A DNA stretch of 64,000 bases. Source: Corynespora cassiicola (Eukaryota; Ascomycota; Dothideomycetes; Pleosporales; Corynesporascaceae). The notes below the pieces were generated by a model, which was not told the origin of the DNA, ran no database searches, and worked only from the letters and a program-made list of their open reading frames with translations. The translations under genes and the position numbers were made by a program. Below, one piece after another: positions 51,078 through 59,844 of the stretch (position 1 is its first letter; each line of letters starts with the position of its first letter). Where the stretch lies: assembly GCA_022059125.1 (NCBI GenBank), contig JAEUWY010000005.1:3596001-3660000 (forward strand). Direction: 5' to 3'.

Positions 51078-51627
51078 AGCTTTTTTTTTTTCTGCTGGGG
51101 CTTGGGTGCAGAGTAGTAGATGGTCGCGGTCGGCTGCTTGATGCCCGTCCGTGAATGGGGTGATGTGTGTGATAAGCCCCTAGGCGGGGGGCATGTGGGT
51201 TTCTCTCGACTGGTCGGAAATGGATTGATTGGATGTGGAGTATGGTTTTTCTCCTTCACACTTGATCGGGTTGTTCATGGTCTCGGCCTAGCCTTCAAAA
51301 TGACAGTTGATGCGAGAGCATACCGCAATGACCTATGCATGGTACAAGATCTGATGTGAGCCTTGAACCAAGGTAGAATCCTGGATGTCCTAGCCACGTG
51401 CGCCCGTAGAGTTCCAAATCTCTGGAACTCTCACCCAGCCTGTAAGTTGACTTGCTACATTGCCGTGTGGATGTCTCGAAAAGGGACCTTCCCACCTTTA
51501 GATTGGCAATTTGACGGTCAAACCTGCGGGGACGAACGTCACCAGGTAGGAGGGGGGAGAGGAAGAAACCGAGCGCAACGCTTGACATGATTGTTACAGG
51601 TGACCAGAATCCCATCGCTCGACTCCA
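51078..51627. other. gene-free interval between convergent genes
   Basis: The 3' flanks of the tyrosinase-like gene (+) and the PaiB-like gene (-) meet here. I see no coding sequence. Confidence 0.6.
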
Positions 51628-52599
51628 TCAACTCTTACTGCTCGAAGCAGCAGCAGCAGCAGCACCATCATCATCATCGCCCAATCCACCCCTCTCCTTG
51701 ACCATGCGCGCAAGGTCCGTCGCAACCCCCTCACCCAGCCCCTCCAATCCCTCCACCACCCCTCGCCTATCCCCAAGCCCCATCTCCTGACTCATCTTGA
51801 ACTTGCCCTCCAAGCGCTCAATCTCGATCTCAACGCCCACAACGGCCCGCTGCAGGACCTTGATGTACCCGGCAGGCGCATCGGACACCTTCCACGCCTC
51901 CCCCTCGTCGTCGTCGTCATTATCCTCTGGTTTCACGCTCACCGGCCCTTGGTCCTGGTCACCGCTTGCACACTGCTGCTGCTGCTGCTGCTTCCGTTTC
52001 CGTTGCCGTAGCTGCGCAGCCAAAAGCCCCTCCTCACACTCCCGCGTCAAATCCCCCATCTGCCCATCCAAAAACGACGTCTCCCCCTCCCCCCTCCCCC
52101 GCGCCCCAGGACCAAACTCGACATGCAGCGTCGCACGCCCGTAGACCTGCACCGCAGCATAATCCCACGTCGGCACCACCTTGCCCGTCGCAGGCTTGGT
52201 CTCGGCATAGAAGCGCGGAGAGACGTAGTGGTGCGGCGTTGCCGTGAAGAGGACCAGGACTTGTTGCTGGAGGGTCATGGTCGGTGCCGGCGCCGAGGTC
52301 GACGGAGAGGCAGAGGCAGAGGTAGAGGCCGATGCAGACGAAGAGGAAGGGTGGGCCAGCGCTTCCTCAACCATGGCCTTGGCTTGGGGGTTGGCGCGCG
52401 CCATGTGTCCGCGCAGCCGCCCCAGCTCCGTCTCGCTGCCCTCGTCTTGCACGTCCAGCACCCAGGGTATGTGGCTGCATTGCAGGAGTGGGTACTCGGG
52501 GTGCGGGATGGCGGTCGTTAGGATGCCGAGGGGGTGATTGCGGATTAGCTGGCGTAGGACTGGGATACTGGTTTCGGCGTGTGCGGCTCGGAGGTACAT
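51628..52599 (-). CDS. PaiB-like FMN-binding split-barrel protein
   Basis: A single exon of 323 residues. The N-terminal segment MYLRAAHAET...IRNHPLGILTT and the central PHHYVSPRFYAETK...VPTWDYAAVQVYGRA are hallmarks of the FMN-binding negative regulator/PaiB family. The fold is related to pyridoxamine-phosphate oxidase. In Bacillus, PaiB is linked to control of sporulation and proteases. Fungal members are uncharacterised to my knowledge. Two low-complexity insertions, Ser/Ala-rich at about residues 95-118 and Lys/Arg/Gln-rich at about 215-225, interrupt the fold. The frame is open upstream to an Arg-repeat stretch, but MYLRAAH is the conserved start. No targeting signal is evident. Confidence 0.87.
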   Translation of the reverse strand: MYLRAAHAETSIPVLRQLIRNHPLGILTTAIPHPEYPLLQCSHIPWVLDVQDEGSETELGRLRGHMARANPQAKAMVEEALAHPSSSSASASTSASASPSTSAPAPTMTLQQQVLVLFTATPHHYVSPRFYAETKPATGKVVPTWDYAAVQVYGRATLHVEFGPGARGRGEGETSFLDGQMGDLTRECEEGLLAAQLRQRKRKQQQQQQCASGDQDQGPVSVKPEDNDDDDEGEAWKVSDAPAGYIKVLQRAVVGVEIEIERLEGKFKMSQEMGLGDRRGVVEGLEGLGEGVATDLARMVKERGGLGDDDDGAAAAAASSSKS

Positions 52600-53158
52600 G
52601 GTGGCGGGGGAGGACTGGGATCTGGAAGATGGGTTATGTTGTTGACGTTGTTGTCGTCGTCGTCGTCGTCGTCGTCGAGGCAATGGCTGTGGTAGTGGTG
52701 TTTGCTATACACGCACATCATTCTTTCCATGCATGCCATTGTGCGTCGGCCTACACGGGAGGATATGTATACATGGTGTAGGCGGCTATAGGCGGATACT
52801 CTCGATGCGTGGAATCAATTGTCTGGCTTGGACACGATGGCTTCGATCCTTGGATTGAGAAACATGCACGTTGCCATTGGCCCTCTGATGTTGGCTCACG
52901 CCCTACATGTACATGCTTGGGTGAAGTCAGTGTCTCTGTGGCGAATGGTCACATCTCAACCCCCCTCCCCCCCCACCACCACACTGCGGGCTCACCTTCT
53001 ACTTCCGAGAACCAGTGCCAAATGATATACCAATGCCGCATGGGCATGCCGCATGTGGTTAGCGCGGCCATACATAGACGCCACAAACGCCCCCGAGGGC
53101 TTTGGCCATTCTGGAAGGTACAAGAGTGGACATGCATGACTGAACAAAGGTTGACGTA
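52600..53158. other. gene-free interval between the PaiB-like gene and the transposon
   Basis: It starts with a (GTC/GTT)n run at about 52634-52680, just upstream of the PaiB-like start codon, and should contain that gene's promoter. No coding sequence is supported up to the transposon's left end. Confidence 0.55.
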
Positions 53159-53227
53159 ATCCACAAGCGAGTCGCCAGAACAAGCGAGTCGCCAGAACAA
53201 GCGAGTCGCCACCCCCCCGACTGCCCC
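53159..53227 (+). repeat. left terminal inverted repeat with internal 17-bp triplication
   Basis: CAAGCGAGTCGCCAGAA occurs at 53164-53180 and 53181-53197. A third copy, at 53198-53213, continues into C-rich sequence (CACCCCCCCGACTGCCCC) that matches the right end. Removing 34 bp makes the two ends align. Confidence 0.9.
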
Positions 53228-53250
53228 AACGCGTACCACCTTCACCAACA

Positions 53251-54906
53251 ATGCCTCCACCAACACCAACAATGCCTCCACCAACTGTATCTCAATCATC
53301 AAATAACGAAAAGTCTATAAGTCTTGCCCTTTTAGCTGTTAAAAATAACTCTGTTCAAAGCATGCGACACGCTGCTTCCGCGTATAACGTTCCCCGTACA
53401 ACACTTCGTAATCGACGCGCTGGACGACCTGCAAGACGTGATTGCCAGCCCAACTCAAAGCGGCTGACCAAGCCTGAAGAGGACGTGATTGTTGCTCACA
53501 TCCTTGAGCTGGATTTACGAGGATTCGCGCCCACGTTGACTGCCGTACGTAATATGGCTGATCAATTGCTTGCAGCGCGAGGGGCTGACTGCGTTGGCAT
53601 CAACTGGCCTAGCAACTTTGTCAAGCGTCACCCAGACCTCCGAGTTCGATTGACCCGCCAGCAGGATCGCCAGCGCGTCCTGTGCGAGGATCCTGAGGTT
53701 ATTAGCCCTTGGTTCGAGTTGCTGTATCGTACAAAGGCAAGATACGGCATCGTTGATGAAGACACGTACAACTTCGACGAAACGGGCTTTATGATGGGCA
53801 TGATATCGGCTCAGTCAGTGGTTACAGCATCGGAGAGACGAAATCGACCCAAGGGCACTCAGCCGGGCAATCGTGAATGGGCTACGGTGATTCAGGGGAT
53901 CAACGCATGCGGCTGGGCAATCCCTCCCTTTGTCATCTTCGCGGCCAAACACCACCTCTCTGCGTGGTACGAGGACAACGATACTCCACCTAGCTGGTGT
54001 GTTGCAGTCAGCGAGACAGGCTGGACGACAAATGAGCTAGGGGTACGTTGGCTGGAACATTTCAACACCTATACGCAGAGCCGTACGGTGGGGACGTACC
54101 GACTACTCATCATTAACGGCCATGAAAGCTATACCTCTCTAGCCTTCCAGGACCTCTGCAAGGCGAGCAAGATCATTACTCTCTGCATGCCCCCACATTC
54201 GTCACATCTCCTCCAGCCCCTTGATGTGGGTTGCTTCTCGCCCTTAAAGCGGGCGTACGGTGATGAGATCTCTGGCTTGGCGCGTGATCATATCAATCAT
54301 ATCGACAAAATCACCTTCCTGTCGGCCTTCAGGAAGGCCTTTCAACAATCATTCACCGAGGGAAATATACGCGCGAGCTTCCGAGGGGCAGGAGTAGTCC
54401 CGTACGACCCACAGGCCGTGCTGTCAAAACTTGATGTGGAGATACACACACCCACGCCGACCCCTGAAGCTACTCTGTGGGAGGCCAGAACACCGAGCAA
54501 CGCGTACGAGCTGGAGGCTCAGTCAACGTTGATTCGCAACAAGATTAGAAGACATAACAGCCCATCACCTGCTTCTGTTCTTGCAGCCATTAATCAGCTT
54601 GAAAAAGAGGCTTCAGCTATGCTCCATACGGCTGCATTGCTTAAGGGCCGAAACAAGGACCTTGAGAAGGCTAATGAGGCCGCCACACAGCGTACAGGGC
54701 GAAAAAGGAAGCGTATACAGCGTGAAGGGACCTTGACAAAGGCTGAGGGGGCTGAAATTGTCGCTCAAAAGGACGTTGAGGAGCAATTGAACGAGGTAAG
54801 GCGTGAGGACGTGGCTCGCCTTGGTGGCAGCCGACAGGCCAGAGCACGCTGCACGCGATGCAAAGGGCAAGGACACAATTCTCGTACGTGCAAAACAACA
54901 GTATAA
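53251..54906 (+). CDS. pogo/Fot1-type transposase with altered catalytic triad
   Basis: One uninterrupted frame of 551 residues. The N-terminal half carries a Psq-type helix-turn-helix (about 20-60, SMRHAASAYNVPRTTLRNR) and a CENP-B-type DNA-binding domain (about 65-135). The DDE_1 catalytic domain follows (about 160-390). The first Asp is D176 in NFDETGF and the third is D325 in LQPLDVG. The position of the second reads IINGHES, so it is N289 where relatives have Asp, and the usual following His is Y294. The C-terminus has a coiled, basic region and a CCHC-like knuckle (CTRCKGQGHNSRTC). Otherwise the protein is full length with no stops. I infer that it is probably catalytically dead but may still bind DNA. 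Confidence 0.93.
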   Translation: MPPPTPTMPPPTVSQSSNNEKSISLALLAVKNNSVQSMRHAASAYNVPRTTLRNRRAGRPARRDCQPNSKRLTKPEEDVIVAHILELDLRGFAPTLTAVRNMADQLLAARGADCVGINWPSNFVKRHPDLRVRLTRQQDRQRVLCEDPEVISPWFELLYRTKARYGIVDEDTYNFDETGFMMGMISAQSVVTASERRNRPKGTQPGNREWATVIQGINACGWAIPPFVIFAAKHHLSAWYEDNDTPPSWCVAVSETGWTTNELGVRWLEHFNTYTQSRTVGTYRLLIINGHESYTSLAFQDLCKASKIITLCMPPHSSHLLQPLDVGCFSPLKRAYGDEISGLARDHINHIDKITFLSAFRKAFQQSFTEGNIRASFRGAGVVPYDPQAVLSKLDVEIHTPTPTPEATLWEARTPSNAYELEAQSTLIRNKIRRHNSPSPASVLAAINQLEKEASAMLHTAALLKGRNKDLEKANEAATQRTGRKRKRIQREGTLTKAEGAEIVAQKDVEEQLNEVRREDVARLGGSRQARARCTRCKGQGHNSRTCKTTV

Positions 54907-54990
54907 CTACCGTAGTTACTCCTTGTATCAAGTTATTACAGTATTCTCTTAAGGTGGATGAGTAGGTAGTTGTGTGTGTGTGTGTGTGTG

Positions 54991-55026
54991 CTGGAGCAGT
55001 CAGGGGGTGGCGACTCGCTTGTGGGT
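54991..55026 (-). repeat. right terminal inverted repeat
   Basis: Read inward from 55026, this end begins ACCCACAAGCGAGTCGCCA and continues CCCCCTGACTGCTCC. It matches the left end once the extra 17-bp units there are ignored. A (TG)n tract at about 54970-54990 lies just inside it. Confidence 0.9.
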
Positions 55027-55330
55027 TACGTTAATCTGCGGCGTCACCATCCTTGGGCATATCTAGCGCCCCCGCTTCCTAAAAGAAAATGGTGGAATAA
55101 GCGTATGAGGAAAATGGACGAATTTGGGCGAGTTGCCGAGATGAGACGTCTGGCTTGCAAGAGTATGAAGCAAGGGATATGATGGAACTCTATTTTCTCT
55201 TTGATGGCGGCCATGTCGTTCGCCTACTTGAACCCCTGAGAGGAAATCAAAGTCCACAGCTGGGCACACTCTCAACATCGGGCGGCCCTATGAGTGTATG
55301 TGTGCATATGTGTGCACCTCGGACAAAACA

Positions 55331-56084
55331 TCAGCGGCTAGTGACATTGTTGTGAATGCAAGCGTAATCATGGCCGACCGCCATTACGTGCAATGAGCCA
55401 GCAAACTGCAGCGTCAACTCCTCCAGCATTCTAGCCGTCCTTTCTATAATGGCCACGCAATCAAAGTTGCCCGCAGTCGTCACCTTTTCAAATTCCAGGC
55501 CCACGCACAGGAACGCATCTTCGCCAGCGTCGGACCGCACTCCCATCTCGACATGATTGCCCACATTACAGAAGCGTAGCCGGGATCCGCCTGCCGTCAC
55601 CCAGTAACAGTTCTTGTCATCTTCAGACATGACCCTAAAAACCCCGGCAACGGCAGCAACGAGCGCCTCGCGCAGACGGTTATGAGGGCGGGGGAACTTG
55701 GCACCTTTGACGGAGAGTGACAGAGATGCATTGGCATCAAGGCAATTTCCTTTTAGGGTTGGAATGCCATCGATGATGAAAGGGTCCTCTTGGCAGATAT
55801 TGCCAGAGAGGTTCGGGGGGCAGGCTTTGTCGAGGGCTTCTGTAACGCGGTCTTGGAGTTGGGGGCCGACCAAGGTCCCCACATGTTGTTTTTCATTACC
55901 AATTTTGACCGTGATGATGGGCCAGTGGAGATTGGTACCAGGCGCAGAAATGGAGCTGCTCTCTGGTTAGAGCACGCCTAGACAAATGGTCGACAAGACA
56001 AAGAGAGAGAGAGAAGAAGACGTACATCGCGGCCTGAGAAACGAGGGCAGCTCGAGCTGCAAGGGTGAGCACGAGTAGTTTCAT
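55331..56084 (-). CDS. small secreted cysteine-containing protein (effector-like)
   Basis: Exons are 56084-56026 and 55955-55331, giving 227 residues. The N-terminus is a short signal peptide (MKLLVLTLAARAALVSQAA), interrupted near its end by a 70-nt intron with a GTACGT donor. The mature part has about eight Cys, roughly even in number and spacing, for example NICQ, NCLD, NCYW, RFCN and YACI. Disulphide bonding is therefore likely. I recognise no domain, and the function is unknown. Small size, secretion, cysteines and position next to a transposon fit the usual profile of a fungal effector or apoplastic protein, but that is inference. The acceptor was chosen because the other candidate (TCTAG at about 55980) leads to the wrong frame. 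Confidence 0.65.
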
Positions 56085-56295
56085 GACGGCGGCTAGGTGG
56101 GTGGTGTTGGATTCGTCGGTTGAGCAGAGAGGGGGCGGGGGAGAGACAAAGGTCCAAGGATTGGGTTGTATCAGAATGCATGTCCAATAGAGGAGGGGTG
56201 CGTGGTGTGAAAGTGACAATGGACGTGGAGGTGATTTCAATGGTTTTTTTTTTTGGCTGTTTTCTCTCTCTTTCTCTTGGTTGACCCTAAAAAAC

Positions 56296-57018
56296 TCAAT
56301 AGTCGGATGGCTCGACGCCCAGCTTCCCCTCGTTCTCCTCGATGTAGTGCACCAGGTCCTCGATGGTGCACACGCGGATCCCCCACGTCTTGCCAAAGGC
56401 CAGGCAGTCGTCCCTCCGCATCATGCCCCCGCCCACGAGCTCAGGGCGACCGGCGATCTCGAGGCCGTCGGTGATGAGCTCGCAGATGACGCCCACGGGC
56501 GGCTTGCCGGCCAGCCTGCAAAGGTCGACGGCAGCCTCGGTGTGGCCTCTGCGCACGCGAACGCCGCCCTCGCGGGCCTGCAGCGGCAGGATGTGGCCGG
56601 GCCTCCTGAAGTGCGTGGGCTTGGCCGAGGGGTCGGCCAGCATCCGGCACGTCAGGCTGCGGTCGGCGGCGCTGATGCCCGTGGTGACGGTGGGGTGTAC
56701 GGCGTCGATGGACACGGCGTAGGCGGTCTGGTTTGGGTCGGCATTGTCTGCGACCATCTGCGGCAGATGCAGGGCAGCGGCGCGGGACACGGGCAGCGGC
56801 GCGCACATGTAGCCCGACGAGTAGCGGATCATGAACGAGGCCTTCTCTGGTGTGAGGGCCGAGGCGGCGATGATCAGGTCGCCCTCGTTCTCGCGCGCGG
56901 GCGAGTCGAGCACGATGACGAACTCGTCGTTGCGGAAGGCCTGGATGACATCGGGGATGGCGTCGAAGGCAGGGCCATTGGCGGGGTGGGTGCCGTTGGT
57001 GTGAGTCGTCATTGTCAT
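56296..57018 (-). CDS. RIB3: 3,4-dihydroxy-2-butanone 4-phosphate synthase
   Basis: It converts ribulose 5-phosphate to 3,4-dihydroxy-2-butanone 4-phosphate plus formate, giving the four-carbon unit of riboflavin. A single exon of 240 residues covers the stand-alone enzyme, with no GTP cyclohydrolase II domain attached, as is usual in fungi. The acidic metal- and substrate-binding loop SPARENEGDLIIAA is present. The conserved segments YAVSIDA, TTGISAADR, HFRRPGHILPL and GHTEAAVDL follow in order. The protein ends shortly after TIEDLVHYI. An initial Thr/Asn-rich stretch of about 15 residues is variable. Cytosolic or intermembrane localisation is reported for yeast Rib3, and none can be read here. 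Confidence 0.95.
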   Translation of the reverse strand: MTMTTHTNGTHPANGPAFDAIPDVIQAFRNDEFVIVLDSPARENEGDLIIAASALTPEKASFMIRYSSGYMCAPLPVSRAAALHLPQMVADNADPNQTAYAVSIDAVHPTVTTGISAADRSLTCRMLADPSAKPTHFRRPGHILPLQAREGGVRVRRGHTEAAVDLCRLAGKPPVGVICELITDGLEIAGRPELVGGGMMRRDDCLAFGKTWGIRVCTIEDLVHYIEENEGKLGVEPSDY

Positions 57019-57184
57019 TGTCGCCCGGGCGTCTCTGTTTTGCTCCTCCCCCTGCGCTCGTGTTTAAGTAGGCAGGCTGGTGAAGGGCGGGGCAAAAAGT
57101 TGACCGACGCGTCTTGGTAAGCCGAAGCCGGATCTATCCGCGCCCGTGGTCTGGGACCGCCTTGCACGATCCTCTTGCCTTTGG

Positions 57185-57220
<36 letters not shown>

Positions 57221-57655
57221 TGGCGGCGGCGGTCGAGGCGATTGCGGTGGTCAAGGTGGCGGCAGCGCTTGCAGACGTGAGGGAGCGGGAGAGGGAGAGG
57301 GAGCGGGAAAGGGAGCGGCAGAGGGAGAGGAAAAGAGTAGAGTCACCGGGCGGCGGCGTCGTCGGAGGAGACATCGGCCTCGCTGCAGTGCGGAACCGGT
57401 CCCCACGCGGCGCCTCTCGCATGTGCAACAGTCGGGGCTCGGGCGATCGGCGTTGCATCTGCAGCTGCACCACGCTCGCATCAGCGCCGACGGCCGACAT
57501 GCCATGTCGACCGTCTATCCTGGGGGCCAAACAAGACATTAATTGCTGGGGGGGCGGCGACCGGCGACCGACGACCGACCCCCCTCGCCGCGCGATAGCA
57601 CACACTCTCTGCCCGCCCGCATACATATAGGTACAGTACATCCACCACCCCGCCC
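57019..57655. promoter_or_regulatory. RIB3 promoter side and azgA 3' flank, with (GT)n tract
   Basis: It contains a near-perfect (GT)n run at about 57185-57219 and a GGGAGAGGGAGCGGGA-type purine tract at about 57280-57340. I see no coding sequence. Because RIB3 and azgA lie on the same strand, this gap carries the RIB3 promoter. Confidence 0.55.
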
Positions 57656-59844
57656 TCAGGCAGCCTTCTCCGGGTGCTTGTCCGACACGACCGGGTTCTT
57701 CTCCCCAACGTCGTGCCGGGCGCTGCTCGTCTCGGACCTGCGCTCGGCCGACTCGTCGACACCCACGCCGCTCGTCTCGTCGTCCCTCTTCCAAAAGTCC
57801 TTCTTGCCCCCCACCGCCCTGAGCACCCACGGCGGGATCAGCCCGCCGGGGATGCGCCACGTCCACGGCTCCTTCTCGTCCTTGTTGGCCGGCACAATGC
57901 GCCCGCCCGACGCCTTCTCCACAATGTAGACGGTCGTGTTGATCAAAATGTACGACATGATGCCCGCGATGAGCCCGTACGCGATGCTGTACGTGAAGGG
58001 CATGACGGCAATGGTGAGGAAGGCGGGCACCGCGTCGCCCATGTACCGCCAGTTGATGTCCTTGGCCGCCTGCGCCATGAGCGACCCGACAATGACCAGC
58101 GTGCAGCCCGTTGCCCACGGCGGGATCGAGGCGAAGATGGGCGCGAAGAAGATGGAGATGAAGAAGGCGAGGCCCGTGAACATGGCCGTGAGGCCCGTCT
58201 TTCCGCCCTCGGAGATGCCCGCGCCCGATTCAATGTAGGCCGTGACGGGCGACGTGCCAAAGAGGCTGCCAATCGAGACGCCAACCGCATCGATCATGTA
58301 GGCAATCCCGCTGTTCTCAAAGTCCTGCGTGCGCTCGTCAATGGCCCCGCAGAAGCGCGCCATCGAGTACATGGTGCCAGTGCCTGTGCCCCTCGTCAGT
58401 CTCCATGCTCCATCGGGCACACCCGCCAAAAAAGAAGAAGAAGAAAACACTCACAGTCGAGGATATCCACGTAGAGGAAGGTGATGAAGGCCAGTCCAAA
58501 CTGCCCTCCATGCTCCGAAACGTCCCACTGCTGCACGGCCAGGATGCGTCCGATGGGGTGGAACGTGACGACCTTCTTGAAAAAGTCAAAGGCCGAGTTT
58601 CCAAGCGGCGTGTACGGGAAATAGGTGACGGGCGTGCCGCGGGGCCACGAGATGATGGAGACGAGGAGAATGCCCATGATGATGGCGCCCTTGACCCGGT
58701 AAAGCATTAGCATGACGGTCAGGACACCGCCGCAGAAGATGCCGATCCACATGGTGGGGTTTCGCATCTTCTCCGACCCGGGGCAGATGCCCTCGTCGGT
58801 AAAGTACTGCTGTTCGCATCCCGCCAGTTCCAGTGGCGTGCTCGACGCGCCCGTGATGAGGCCGATTCCGGCAGAGTACGTGAGTCCAATAATGGTGAGA
58901 TACAAGCCAATGCCGACTCCGGTTGCCAACTTGATGCTGGCGGGGATGGCTCTGCGGAAGAAGCATCAGTACAGGTTCTCTTCGACCATGAGCCTAGGCC
59001 TTAGACGGCTCGTCACTCACCTCGCTAGCCACTGTCGAATGCCCAGGAGGGTCAAGGCAACGAAGACCCATCCTTCGACAAAGACGGCAGTCAATGCAAC
59101 CTCGTATGGAACCATGCCTAGAGGGAGAAGAAAGAAGCAATCAGCGCGACTGTCCGCAGAACTTCTTGGTACCACGGCCACACCACGAGGGTACCTGCAG
59201 CACAGGTGGCACGTCGGCGGCCCTGCCGCAAGGTACCAAAACGGGCGGCGGTGGCATGTCATGGCTTCGGCGACTTGACGTACCTGATCCATGGTAGCCG
59301 ACCACGGTGAAGGCAAAGTAGGCGTTGAGGCCCATTCCGGGGGCCAGGGCGATGGGCATGTTGGCGAGCAGCCCCATGAAGAACGAAGTCAGAGCAGAAA
59401 TGGCGGCCGTGGCCGTGACGAGATCCCGGTTGACGTCTTGGACGCAGAGCATGTACTCAGGGTTGGTGTCGCACAGATCGGCCATGCTGTCCTCGGGGCA
59501 CACGCAAGTTCCACCGCTCTGCGACAGGATCGAAGCTGCATGTCCAGTCAGCGTCCAAGGCGTCGAGAATTGGGCTTGCCCTCTCCTCTGCTGGAGAGTG
59601 CGTCATGGCGTACAATTGACCGAGATGATGTAGGCCATGGCGAAGAAGGTGGCGAGACCAGCACGCAGCTCGGTGAAGAAGTAGCTGCCCTTCCGTTCCT
59701 TGGGCTATGGGACGGTCAGCATCCGCGCCAGACAGCGGAGGAGGGGCGTAAACCGACATGGCCGGAGCCCTCGAGGCGGAAATACTTGCCCACCGGCGAG
59801 CGGGCAATTTTGAGGTTGGTGTTGTGCACCCAACCAGCAGCCAT
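57656..59844 (-). CDS. azgA: AzgA-type purine (hypoxanthine/adenine/guanine) permease
   Basis: It is a plasma-membrane H+ symporter importing purine bases (AzgA family, within the NCS2/NAT-like fold). Exons are 59844-59758, 59704-59614, 59535-59284, 59117-59021, 58951-58455 and 58383-57656, giving 583 residues, the usual length. The family signature AGLATFFAMAYIISVN is in the first membrane helix, followed by SGGTCVCPEDS, NMPIALAPGMGLNAYFAFT and, later, GTSPVTAYIESGAGISEGGKTG. About 12-14 hydrophobic segments are visible. The short hydrophilic N-terminus contains KIARSPVGKYFRLEGSGH, and the C-terminal tail is charged. The first intron appears to use a weak donor (GTCGGT) with a good TGCTGAC branch site. 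It is the only choice that keeps the frame. Confidence 0.92.

Larger units (their letters stand above)
53159..55026 (+). mobile_element. Tc1/mariner superfamily, pogo/Fot1-class DNA transposon
   Basis: The element is about 1.87 kb and carries one transposase gene. The ends form an imperfect terminal inverted repeat. The left begins ATCCACAAGCGAGTCGCCA and the right, read inward, begins ACCCACAAGCGAGTCGCCA. Each end is bordered by TA (53157-53158 and 55027-55028), as expected for TA target-site duplication. The similarity between the ends extends several bases outside the TA (TTGACGTA and the inverse TTAACGTA), so the true boundary could lie up to 8 bp further out. The left end has an internal 17-bp amplification. 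Confidence 0.9.

Noticed and set aside
53164..53213. three direct repeats resembling a CRISPR array
   Set aside because: The copies abut without spacers, and the context is a eukaryotic transposon end.
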